From Macropodus opercularis (lineage: Eukaryota; Chordata; Actinopteri; Anabantiformes; Osphronemidae): 64,000 nucleotides of DNA. The notes beneath the pieces were generated by a model, which saw only the letters and a list, made by a program, of their open reading frames with translations, was not told the origin of the DNA and did not search any database. A program made the position numbers and the translations under genes. The stretch lies in NCBI GenBank assembly GCA_030770545.1, contig CM061105.1, forward strand, positions 7,113,001 through 7,177,000, given 5' to 3'. Positions 50,642 to 61,422 of the stretch are shown in pieces (the stretch's first letter is position 1; each line of letters begins with the position of its first letter).

Positions 50642-51789
50642 ATGTACATACTGGCGGCCAGGTATCATTTGCTCCTTTCCTCTTTGGTTTTGCTCATTTT
50701 GCTTGTCGCCTGCACAATGGGCTGTATTCAGAGCATTGCGTGCAAACCCCGCATCAAACGGGAGAACATTGTGGTGTATGAGGTGTCAGCCTCCATTGAC
50801 CAGTGTCCCACCGTCATCGAGGAGAACTCACCAATTGTGCTCCGTTACAAGACACCTTATTTCAGGGCCTCAGCAGGCGTAGTGATGCCACCAGTGCCCC
50901 GTAATGAAACCTGGGTGGTGGGCTGGATCCAGGCGTGTACCCAGATGGAGTTCTACAACACCTATGGTGATATTGGCATGTAAGTAAAGATGCCCTTCGA
51001 CTGTGGTAACTTTTTTCCTTGCTGTGAGTGTGTCTAAGTAGCACGTGTTCGGATCTGCGCACACGTTCTGGGTCTGCACCTGCCGAGGCTCTCAGCCTCT
51101 CTCTCTGCACCGCCGCAGGTCCAGCTGGGAGCTACCCGAACTGCGAGAGGGTCGAGTCAAGGCCATCAGCGACTCCGACGGCGTCAGCTACCCTTGGTAC
51201 GGGAACACCACCGAGACGGTCACCCTGACTGGCCCTACGTCCAAGCCGTCGCGCCTGACAGTCAGCATGAACGACAACTTCTACCCCAGCGTGACCTGGG
51301 CAGTGCCCATCAGCAACAGCAACACGCCCATGCTGACCCACATCACCAGGGACCAGAGCTTCATCACCTGGCTGGTGGCCATGAACTCCGTCACCAAGGT
51401 CCGAAACAAAACAGCAAAACACTATACTTTTGATTCTAAATCCTAAAATCACATTTCATTAGGCTTTAACGAAACACTCATGCACTTAAAATACACTGGA
51501 TCATGATACGTACACTGGGAATCTTAATGTTGTGCTGCTCTTCCAGGAGCGTATTGTGCTGCAGACGGTCCGATGGCGGATGAAGGTGGACATCGCTGTG
51601 GACCCAGACATGCCTCTGGGCTCTCGGGCCTCACTGGTGGGCCGTCCTTACCAAGAACAACCACACATCCTAAACTACCAGGAGCCCATTCCTCCTAATG
51701 CACTAGGGAGGCCTAATGCCAACGACGCCCAAGTGTTGATGTGGCGACCACGGAGAGGAGCGCCGCTAGTGGTCATACCGCCGAAATAA
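50642..51789 (+). CDS. fam78b: FAM78B-like protein (3 exons; 286 aa from the first ATG, 261 aa from the second)
   Basis: Member of the small vertebrate FAM78 family, whose biochemical function is unknown to me. Exons: 50642-50979, 51119-51398, 51547-51789. Conserved landmarks: RENIVVYEVSASIDQCPT, SPIVLRYKTPYFRAS, ETWVVGWIQACTQMEFYNTY, SSWELPELREGRVKAISDSD, GVSYPWYGNTTETVTL, SMNDNFYPSVTWAVP, and the C-terminus NANDAQVLMWRPRRG ... LVVIPPK. The RENIVVY...IDQCPT segment points to FAM78B rather than FAM78A. The ATG at 50717 begins MGCIQS and yields 261 aa, the length I recall for human FAM78B. The in-frame ATG at 50642 adds 25 residues with a hydrophobic core (HLLLSSLVLLILLVA). Which start is used cannot be decided from sequence alone. 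Confidence 0.9.
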
Positions 51790-52680
51790 GAGGCTCCACG
51801 CGTTTCACAGACAACAGTACAATGGGCTCCTCTTTCAGAGGGGGGTCATGAAGACAGGACAGTCTTCCTGCCCTCGAGATGCCAGCGGCTCACTAGCCTT
51901 GAAAGATTTGGACCATGTGCCAGGGAGGATATTGTTTCTTGGATCCGACACAGTATAGTGAAACGAAATGCTCAATAAACTCGCGTCAAGGCCGTGGATT
52001 TACATCAAGACTGACAAGAAGGACTGTTGGAAAGAGTTCTGCCTGCCTTTTAGCAAAGCTGGAACATTGTTTTTAAACAAACCACAGAGGTATTATACCA
52101 CAAGGAGAACTGCATCCTGCTTCCTTATGTAGATTTTAATGCATGAGAGTGATAAAGAAAAAAAAAAGCGCTCCGGAGACGAACAGCATTTGTTTTGTAA
52201 AACTTGATACATGAAGACATTTTGATTGAAAAGTCAGCCCACAAAAAAAAAACCTGTGGCTGGTTAAACCTCATTGGTGCCAAGAAAGGCCTTCAGCACA
52301 CTCAGTACCAGAATTCAAGGATGTATTCAGAGGATTTAAGATAAAAGTATTATATGAACCTTTTTAGGTTAAGATTATAATCTCATTCATCATTCAGATT
52401 GTATTAAGTGCACCCACCCGGCATAAATGTCTGCTCTTATTTTTACTGGAGCTTTGCTAATATACCAAACTTATGCACAGTTGATTTCAACTTGCCGCCC
52501 TCTGTAGTGCAGCTGATATATATAAACTATCAGAGCATCCGGACCTGTGTTTGCACCGAATACGTGTCAGCTACTGGTTCAGTAAGTGCAGCGTAAGAGA
52601 CTTGGAGTAGTGCCAGACAACAGTTTAAAAGAAGAGGGAGAAAGCAGCCGCGGTCCACAATAAATTCACACCAAGGGTAG
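51790..52680 (+). other. fam78b: fam78b-like 3' UTR
   Basis: AATAAA occurs at 51974-51979 and 52659-52664 after the TAA. The end is approximate. Confidence 0.45.
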
Positions 52681-53340
52681 ATTCAACGTTGCTCCTTCAA
52701 TTTACCGTCACCCAGGACATCTAGGCTGTTTTAATTCAGAGCCAACACATAATCTACGTCCCTGCAGCTGATCATAGCTGAAGGCCTTCCTGTGTCATGG
52801 CCATGGACTGTCCTGAAGCTCACCCTGGTCCCTGCCATTGAGTCACATGACTCACCGTCCATCTGCGCTCTCTACAGGTTCACACCTCACCTTCCCATCT
52901 GCCTTCTCCCTGCCTGTCCACCTCATCACATACATGACTACAGCAGCAATGTTACCCATTTGCTCTGAAATCCACAACTATGCAAAGATCGTGACTGTGT
53001 CAACAAATAACAGTAAAAACAAAACAAAAAACACTGGCAAAATCATTTCTTGTTCATCTGCCTCAGTCCTGTTTTGATTTGCCAGAGTCTTTGTTGAATA
53101 CAAATGTTTGTTACTACAATGTGAGATAGTCAGAGGTTAAAATAGGTTATTTGCATTTGCCGCTGCATCACAGCTCATTCAGCCATCTGTTGCTATAGAG
53201 ACTGGTCTGGTTTTGCACTGCAACTTGAACTGAAAAAAAAACTGTTCAAATTATTCATGGGTGTGTCTAGCTCTCTGTGTATGCCTTATTGTGTTTGTGC
53301 AAAACACACACACACACGTGCACACACACACACACACTTA
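52681..53340. other. Spacer between fam78b-like and slc35a3-like genes
   Basis: No gene seen. Includes a (CA)n microsatellite at 53304-53338. Confidence 0.5.
53304..53338 (+). repeat. (CA)n microsatellite
   Basis: CACA tract of 35 bp with one GTG interruption. Confidence 0.9.
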
Positions 53341-54145
53341 GGGCTCAATTTATTCATTTATTTCCCTTTAAAGTATGAAAAAAGATAAAAGACCAGGCTG
53401 GTTAATAACAGAATAAAGGGTACTTTAATTTATTCATCTGTTCTTGCATAAAGGCTTTAATTTTCAGTAACAGTAGAATAAGTGCTTTGGATATAAATAC
53501 TCAAACCAAGAGCAGCAAGGTCGAGGCCGTCACATGCCATCTTAAAAAAGGACATTCAGCATCTCTGAACAGAGGTAACCCCTCCTCTTTGCAGCAAATG
53601 TGCTTTTTATTCTGCCACTAGATGGAGGTTCTGTCGAGGATTCTCCCGTCCGAGGCTGATGCTCTTAGCACCATTACAGCAATCGCCCCCTCTCGCTTTG
53701 CAAGTAACAGCCCTTTCCCCAGATCCCACAACACATGGGTAAAATCCAATATAACTAACACATATAAATATAACAGAAAATTGTATATAAAACATTTTTC
53801 TTTGAACCCAACGTTATTTCCTCACAGTCTCCTTCTACCGTTATAAATTGCACTTATGTGTTTTTACATGATTAAGTCATAAAGTGAGTGTTTTAATTTA
53901 ACCCTGTGTGTTAACACGTCACCTTTTTTCACTGTGCTCCCTATGAAAAATGTCAGAAATACATTTACAAATGAATGACATATTATTGACCTCTGTTGTT
54001 TCTAGCGTACTGATGGGGAACGTTCAGCCTCAGCTTTAGTGGTAAAGCGTGGCTGAGACACATTTCCGTGTCCTGAACCTGCTGTCAGATCATAGACTGC
54101 TGCTCTCTTGCACGGGTGGCTGCCCCCTCTGTCCGGTGGGACAGA
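53341..54145 (-). other. slc35a3: Probable slc35a3-like 3' UTR
   Basis: Lies after the stop codon on the minus strand; TTTATT words near 53350 and 53430 (AATAAA in sense) could be the poly(A) signals. No coding exon here. Confidence 0.35.
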
Positions 54146-56579
54146 TCACACTTTGGCGGGGCTGCTAGTGGCGGGTTTGCACTCGTAACTGTACAGAAAC
54201 GTGGCAGCAATAACCAACACAGCTCCTAGGAAAAACAGACTAGAGGAAAGGAGAGGAACAGGTCAGCGGATGTCATGGTAACAAGCCTTATGTATACAGA
54301 TCTGAGTCCTTAGAGTAATATGCAAACATCAGGAAGCGAACATGCTGTACTTTAAGACTCTACGGCATATTCTGTATTTCATGGCAATAAATCCAATAAT
54401 TCTTGAGGCATTTCAGTCTGGTTAAAGTTGTAAAAGTTACTGGGCATCTAAGGAGACACACTACTCTTGTCTTTTCTCTTTAATTATTTAAAGCTCAGTA
54501 TGTGATTTAATTTGCATGTACATGAGCACATGTGTATTTACCCAGTGGGGATGAAGTCCTTCAAGAGGAAATAGGATATGAGCGTGGACATGATGATGGA
54601 CAGAGAGGTGGCGAATCCTTTGAGGATGTTGTCTGCATATTTAATGACCACTGCTATGACCAGCCCACCCAGAGCCTGCAAGCAGAGAGGACAGCGCTGA
54701 AACACTCTGCACACACACACGGGCTCACTGGTCCTAACACAAAACAATGAGAAGACATACAAACGCCGACACTAGTGATGGGATGAATATAAGTAGAATA
54801 ATAATGACCAAACCTGTAAACCAACAACAGTGCAGGTGATGGCGTTGTAGCCCTGAAACACTCCAGACTGCTTCACCCTCTGACCGTCGTATACAATCAT
54901 TCCTACGGTGCCAAAGACAAACCCGAACAAACCTGAAAGAACCAGTGAAACACGCACAGGTGAGGCTTTGGTTGAAAGAACTCAAACAGCATCAATTCTG
55001 TTAGTACGGACTGAGAAAAGCCACAAACAAAGCAGTAGCTAAGCTTTCATTCACAGTTTACAATCAGCGTTGCCTTCTTGAAACAAACAAAATGTGGTTC
55101 ACTACAACAAACTGCCACTAGAGGTCAGTGTAGCTGGGGTTAGGTTTAAAAGCGCTGCACATACTGTGTTAATAATAATAATATTAATAATACAGATAAT
55201 GAAAATTCAGTTTCAAAACAAAAACAAGCTTTCACACAAACCGGCTGCTGTTCACTCACATCATTCCATCTTACATCTAACACAAAGACGACACGGTTAC
55301 TCACCCAGCTGTATGTTACGGACCCATACACTGTGTTTAGTCTCCTTGAGGATTTTCTCAAAGTAAACCCCAGCAAAGCCACTGGACACACAGGCCATCA
55401 GCACCGCCATCACACCCGCAAACTGGGATCCTGCTGACGCGAGCTTCTGCTCAGACGCACCTTCCGTCTCTGTGGTCCCCTGTGGAGAATTAAACACTGA
55501 TGAACGAGTGTGCACAGAGCGTCAAGTCATATTTATCCCACATAAACTAAGCGCACGAGCACTGGTGCGTCGTAAGTTTACCTGCGTTCCCGCTGGTAGC
55601 TGCACTAACGCGACCCCTGCCATGAGCAGAAGCAGGGACAACCACTGGTAGAAGCCCAGCCGCTTCCCCAGCATTGAGACGGAGAACAGTGCTGTGGTGA
55701 GGATCTTCAGCTGGTAAGTGACCTGTGAGCAGCACAGACGAGCCAAGACAGGAAAGGAACATTTATGTAAATATAACAGGAGAGAAGTTACATCAGACAT
55801 GATAGAGCTGAAGTGCTGCCTGTGGGTCCTGTTCGTGTTTCTGAAACATGCACCAGGACTCGTTTAACAAAGAAATAAGAATTAAAAAAATGGTTTTCTA
55901 ATTTAATCTACTGATTAATAACTATTGGTAAACTGCCCTGTGAGGGAAAAGATGGCTTCCGTCTCTAGTCTCCTGACTGTAGCTTCATCCATCTGCATCC
56001 TGTCCACAATGTTGAACTATTCCTCACATAAAAACGATTAATCAGAACTTACTAGCTCTCTGTGAGCATACAGTAAACAGTTCTGCAGACATTCAGTTCG
56101 CTTGAAGCAGCACAATCGTGTGTAACCTGATATGTGGCTGCGTCCAGGTTGGACAAAGCGACATAGAGCAGATTGTTCTGCAGCGTGTAGATCCCTGCAG
56201 GAATGGCCAGCTTTACGGTTTCCACAGGCTCATTCACGATCTCCTTCAGCAGCTGGATCACCGCCTGCACACTGAAATCTGAGACAGAGAGTGTGACGTA
56301 GCTTAAAAGACCACTGGTGCTTTGCAAAAGACAAAAAGACGATGTGACGACGCAAGCGCTCCACTCACTGTTCTCCCTGAAGACGAGCAGGGTGCAGACG
56401 AGGATCTTCAGCGCCTCGGCCGACACCACGGCAGAGGAGGCCAAGTAGCGGGGACCGTCTTCCTTCAGGGTACGGGAGTAGCGCATAGTGAGGACCAGCG
56501 AGGTGGTCTGCAGCACCAGCACTCCCAGAGACATATACTTCAACTTCGAGGAGTGTGACGAGGCCGGGTGGGAGGCCAT
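54146..56579 (-). CDS. slc35a3: SLC35A3-like Golgi UDP-N-acetylglucosamine transporter (7 coding exons, 341 aa)
   Basis: Multi-pass Golgi nucleotide-sugar transporter supplying UDP-GlcNAc for glycan synthesis. Exons in plus coordinates, from the 5' end: 56369-56579, 56127-56278, 55582-55722, 55305-55479, 54814-54932, 54542-54675, 54146-54239; phases agree throughout. Family landmarks: LQTTSLVLTMRYSRTLKEDG, LAIPAGIYTLQNNLLYVALS, NLDAATYQ joined to VTYQLKILTTALFSVSML, GSQFAGVMAVL, SSGFAGVYFEKILKETKHS, VWVRNIQLG, ALGGLVIAVVIKYADNILKG, FATSLSIIMSTLISYF. These favour SLC35A3 over the UDP-galactose transporter SLC35A2 (for instance TTSLVLTMRYSRTL and the short lysine-ending C-terminal region). The acceptor for exon 2 is the distal AG giving RENNFSVQ; a nearer AG would break the frame. 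Teleosts can have two slc35a3 copies, and I cannot say which this is. Confidence 0.92.
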
Positions 56580-56599
56580 AGCGCTCGAATCTGTGCCTT

Positions 56600-58378
56600 C
56601 AGGAGGGACAGAGCAGATCTGAAGTTCAAAACAGTCGTCAGCATTTCTAGGTTTATATTAAATGCTGAATAAGATATTTCTGTCTCCATGTGTATCAGAT
56701 GTTGTGGGTCTGGGTGTCGTACAGTATGTGGTGAAAAGCCAAAGCAACAAACTAAAATACCGGTGTACAAGCAGCTGAAGCCTGCTCTTTATGTCATAAT
56801 GGCTGCTTCCGGTGCTTTAACAAGGTGGGATGTGATACTACAGCTAACACACATCACTGCCCCATTTTCACGGCCATCCACACACTGGCATCTCGTTCAA
56901 TCCAATGCTGGCACTTTTCATCCAGGCACACCCACTTATACATGAACCGAGCAAATGGAACAGGGTGAACAGGTTTGATGTGACGTCTACCGAACTGGTT
57001 TGTGTCACGTCTGTGAACAACAGGAAGACATCGTGCAGGAATAGGCTGCTATGTTACTCAGGTATCCTGAAGGATACATCGGCTTTGTAAACAGTGGCAG
57101 GCACCACCTTCAGTTGTTTGTACTGAAGAGTATTATTATTCATGTGTTTCCAGCTTGCAGTGATTCCTACTGTAGATCATTAAACCTTTACTGCAAATGA
57201 ACTGGTTATTTGGAGAAAGTAACGCTGGGGAGAACGTGTGACTGGGTTTCCTCAGCCGGTTAAAGTCCAGCGAGCCATGTCATAACGTGGCTTCAACTTT
57301 CCACTAGGGTATCACACGACGGTGAAATGAGGGTGTACAACACGTCGCACAGGCAAAGAAGTGTTGACAAACCGAGAGGTGTGGCGTTAAACACACAGCC
57401 CTCCTTTTTTACAGTAGCAGCTTTGGACAAGACGCACAATCCCCCTCTTTGTGTGCGTGTGTGTGTGTGTGTTCTCAGAAACACTCCTGACTTTCATTTT
57501 TAGCTGCCAGGCAGGCATCGATAGTTGTCAAACATTTTTGGGCAGTAACTGAAGCCATTGTGTCAGAGATGAGTTGACCTGAAGCTGAACACAAGTGAAA
57601 CCTTATTGTGTTACTTATATACGTGTAATTTTTAATGCAAGTCATAATAAAGTCTTTCTACCTGGGGCATTTCAGTTACTGAATTACCCTTATTCATTAT
57701 ATTACATGTTGTCATGAATTCTGTGCACACAGCACATTTCTCAACATAGTACAGTAGTAAAAAAATCAAAACCTTCACTTAAATGCACCTGCACCTTCCT
57801 CTCTGCTTTCTCTGAAGCACAAAGGAGAGAGTGTAGAGACACACACGTCAAGGTCCAATGCAAATCAACTCTCAGAGGCACCGACAGGATATACAAACAC
57901 TACCCATTAATCTGATCCACGTCAAAGAGAGCAGTGTGTGAGACCTGGCCCCCGCCGCCGCCTGCTGCGCTTTGGGGCATCTGGGCTTTACACAGGGGCC
58001 GCACGTTTCCTGTATATCAAGTTCTCTGTACAGGACAAGTCACTAATCAGGACCGAAGCAAACTGGTCCAACTGCAAGGTTCGGTTTGAAGAACCTGCAG
58101 AGAAAGAATCACCTCAGCTGGTGACGTGGATCTGTAGTAAAAGCAGAAGTGATGGTGCGACCACTACCGGGTTCGCTTAGCGCTGTTTTCGTGAAAGTTG
58201 ACTTCATTACTGAACTTTACAACAGAAGCGGCGCGTGTATCCGTCATTTGGCGGAGTGGGTGGATTAATTAAATCTGTTTTAATCCGCCTCATCGGTGAC
58301 AAACAGGCCGAGTCAAACATTTCACGCTAATGGACGCGAACCCACAGACTTCACCCTCTCCATCCCTCGGGCACCTAC
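56600..58378 (-). other. Likely slc35a3-like first intron; no gene seen
   Basis: Contains a GT microsatellite near 57453-57472 and an open frame at 57938-58180 (+) without recognisable domain. I see no other supportable gene here. Confidence 0.4.
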
Positions 58379-58600
58379 CTGGCGCCGGACAGCTCTCTGC
58401 GCCCTTCCTGCTCTTCTCTGCGGGCGCAGCGTGATCGCTCCCATAAAGTTAAGCCAGACAGACGCACCTCGGGGCTAAAACGTGGACAAAAGAAACAGAA
58501 GGGCGGCGTCGCGCGCGTGTGAGTGATGAAGTTGCTGCGGCAGACTTGGAGCCTCCACTCGCCTCCGCTTCCACGTCCTGCGTGAACGAGGCGACGGGTC
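58379..58600 (-). other. slc35a3: Predicted slc35a3-like 5' non-coding exon (approximate 5' end)
   Basis: A minus-strand consensus donor (GCGCCAG then GTAGGT) sits at 58373-58379 in a CpG-rich stretch; it could splice to an acceptor just upstream of the ATG at 56579. The intron would then be about 1.75 kb, covering 56600-58378. The 5' edge is not determined. Confidence 0.4.
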
Positions 58601-58979
58601 CGGGCCGCGTGTTGCAGTCAGATGTTTGGTGACACCTGTTGGAGGGAAACGAGCCGCAAAGTTAAAGTTAAAGCTGATTGGGATCGGAAACGCGCAAGCG
58701 AGGACAAGCAGCACCGCCAGAGGTGTCATGCAAATGTTGTGCTGGGTTTAAGACTATTTAGTTGCACATGTGTAGATCGACGCGTTTTGGTTTTGTTTAT
58801 TGTGATGTGTACATTTCTTTGTGGGTTAGTATTATTAGGTAATTGTTTGCTCGTTCTTTGCGCATTTTAAATGGGTACGTAGCTCAGAGACTGGATTCAA
58901 GCTTCGCTGGCGTTATACTACGGTGGAAGTCGCTGTAATGCCTCGGAGCGCGGTAGGTGGCGCTGATGCTCCACGGGAC

Positions 58980-59111
58980 TGAACTAGAAACTGAATTTGT
59001 CTGCGGAGAAGAAGAACCATCAGCGGCGGAACTTCCGGCGTTGCCCATGCTGCCTGTAGGAAACGGGGCTAGTGTCGTGATTAAGCTGCGTTGATCCAGA
59101 AAAAGGGTACA
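58980..59111 (+). promoter_or_regulatory. imp3: imp3 proximal promoter and 5' UTR
   Basis: An ETS-type site ACTTCCGG (59031-59038) lies 74 bp before the ATG, a common arrangement in ribosome-biogenesis housekeeping promoters. No TATA box is seen. The start codon has context TACAATGG. Confidence 0.5.
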
Positions 59112-60680
59112 ATGGTTCGCAAATTAAAGTACCATGAACAGAAACTGTTAAAGAAGGTGGACTTCATCAACTGGGAGGTGGACAACAACCTGCATGAGGT
59201 GAAGGTGTTGAGAAAATATCACATTGAGAAGCGGGAGGACTACACAAAGTGAGTAACATCATCGCTGCGTGGTCACTTCTCTGAAGATTCAGCAGCGTCC
59301 TGTGTGTTGTAGTGTGGTCTGGTCTAGGGGAACATCTGTAGAAAACATAAAGGCAACATGCGTTTGAGGGCAGGGTCATGTTTATTGTCTGTGCTTCAGA
59401 TCCACTGAGCGTCTTCATTGTTAGTTTAAAAATAGCTACTTAATCAATACTAAACGAGGCAGATTGTAGAATATGTGATCCAACTTTTAAAATAAAGAAC
59501 TACTGCAACAATTTTACCGAAATATAAACTATGATATTCAGATTGTTGTAATGTTGGCGCCGTGTGTGTTTCTCAAGATTTTAAGGAGGGGTTTGGTTAA
59601 ATTTGTTTTAGGTACAACAAGCTGAGTCGTAACGTCAGAGATCTGGCCCAGAAGATCAGAGACCTCAGCGAGAAAGATGGCTTCAGAGCTCAGAGCACAC
59701 ACAGACTACTAGAGAAACTGTGAGTGTGATGATGTGACCCAGTGCTGTCGTTCTATGGGATACGCTCTGCATTCTAACCAGCGCACCGTTTCTTTACCTA
59801 AGGTACAGCATAGGTCTCATCCCCACCAAACAGAATCTCTCGCTCACAGAGAAAGTCACAGCTTCTTCATTCTGCAGGTGAATAATTGCATTGTTATATA
59901 CTGTCATTATATTAACTCTCATTCACTCTGCTGTTGCCACTATTTATTCACTCGTCTGCTTTCCTTCTAATCATCCAACCAACTCATGCAGGAGAAGGCT
60001 CCCCAGCATCATGGTGAACCTCTGCATGGCTCAAAATCTAAAGACAGCCATCACCTTTATTGAACAAGGACGTATCCTTCACTACACAGAGTATTTCAGA
60101 TGTTATTTTCTGTTTCACTATACATTAGTTCCCTCAAACAGTGACATTTATTTCCAGTATTGTCCTTGACTTGGTGTCAGATGTGCGTGTTGGCCCAGAC
60201 ATTGTCACAGACCCAGCTTTTCTAGTTACAAGGTTGGTTTACACATGTTCTGTTCATTTGCATTTCTGGTTCTGTCTGAACAACTTAACATAAAGGACAC
60301 AAAGTCTATATATATATATATATATATAAATAATTAAACTAACAGTAACTAATAATGTTGAAATGTATCTCAGTTGCTCAATATTGATTCTGTAACCTTT
60401 TCAGAAATATGGAAGATTTTGTCACTTGGGTGGACTCCTCAAAGATCAAGCAACATGTCATGAACTATAATAATGAGGTGAGTAACTTTTTGTTTTGTTT
60501 TTTTTAAACATCAGTTTGGATATGGGATGCCTTTTAAAGTGAAAATGCTTGTATTGCTTAGGAAATGACCACATTTCTTAGTCAATGAGCATTTATCAAA
60601 GCCCAGTAGTTAATTCTGATCAAATGTGATTGATCGTTCATATTTCTTTGCAGAGGGACGACTTTGACCTGGTGGTTTAA
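59112..60680 (+). CDS. imp3: U3 snoRNP protein IMP3 (7 exons, 183 aa)
   Basis: Nucleolar component of the U3 snoRNP/SSU processome needed for 18S pre-rRNA processing; belongs to the S4/uS4 family. Exons: 59112-59248, 59612-59719, 59803-59877, 59992-60071, 60181-60232, 60405-60477, 60654-60680. The N-terminus MVRKLKYHEQKLLKKVDF and the stretch INWEVDNNLHEVKVLRKYH match IMP3. The S4 RNA-binding region runs from RRRLPSIMVNLCMAQNLKTA through FIEQGHVRVGPDIVTDPAFL, and the C-terminus is NMEDFVTWVDSSKIKQHV then NNERDDFDLVV. The length is essentially that of human IMP3 (184 aa). All six introns have GT-AG ends and keep phase, so this is an intact multi-exon gene. Confidence 0.95.
60305..60328 (+). 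repeat. (TA)n microsatellite in imp3 intron 5
   Basis: Short perfect TA dinucleotide run. Confidence 0.9.
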
Positions 60681-61422
60681 CTTCCTTGTATGATATGTTA
60701 CCCTGGAGGACAGAACCGAGAGCAGGAACTCTTTACTGTGCCATGAAAAACTCCACTACCCATGTGTCACCTGTTTGAACCACTGTGTTCTCGCCCCAAC
60801 AGCTACAACGTAATGACACAAAGGCGGCACACACTTCCAGAACTTAAATTATTAATGGGGAACAGATTTTGTAAGTGTTGCTGCCTGATTAGTGTGTGTG
60901 TGACAGACATAACTGTTTTCACCTGTGTTTATTTACTAGAACTTTAAAAACTGTGTTGTGATATCAACATAGCTTGGATCATCAACATAAAATAGAAACT
61001 GAGTCTAATAAACATTTAATCTTTTCAATAAGACTTTGTTACAGTACAACTTTCTGAACAATAAACATTATATTATCACAGTATTAGTCTTTTTGCAAAA
61101 CCTTTGTATAAACATACGTGGTTTCTGCTTAATGCTAAAACTGATAGAAACACCAGCATGTAAACATTACATTTTCAATGACCTCTCTAAATATTCAAGT
61201 AAACAGAGTTGCAACAACTCAACACACGCCAAAGCATTCATTGGCTTCCATATATATACACCCAACACATTCATATGATTCAGTTTATACTGACTCTCCC
61301 AAAGGTAACAATAAAACTATAGAACATTTACCTTCGGTGTGGAGTGTATATGAACACTTTAAGGCACCCTGGTAGATGACAAGGTTTCATTTTTAAAGGG
61401 AAAAACCTTAATCAAGCTTCAA
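60681..61422. other. Convergent 3' UTRs of imp3 (+) and sec22b (-)
   Basis: Only 742 bp separate the two stop codons. The imp3 strand has AATAAA at 61007-61012; on the sec22b strand candidate AATAAA (TTTATT on plus) occurs near 60928. The 3' ends may therefore overlap. Confidence 0.45.

Noticed and set aside
57938..58180. 80-codon open frame with a protein-like segment (ARFLYIKFSVQDKSLIRTEA)
   Set aside because: I recognise no family, the frame has no flanking exon in phase, and it sits in the probable first intron of slc35a3-like. Worth one homology search, but not supportable as a gene.
58622..58870. 82-codon open frame ending in a hydrophobic segment near the slc35a3/imp3 promoter
   Set aside because: No family match and placed in the divergent promoter interval; the hydrophobic end again derives from a T/G-rich tract.
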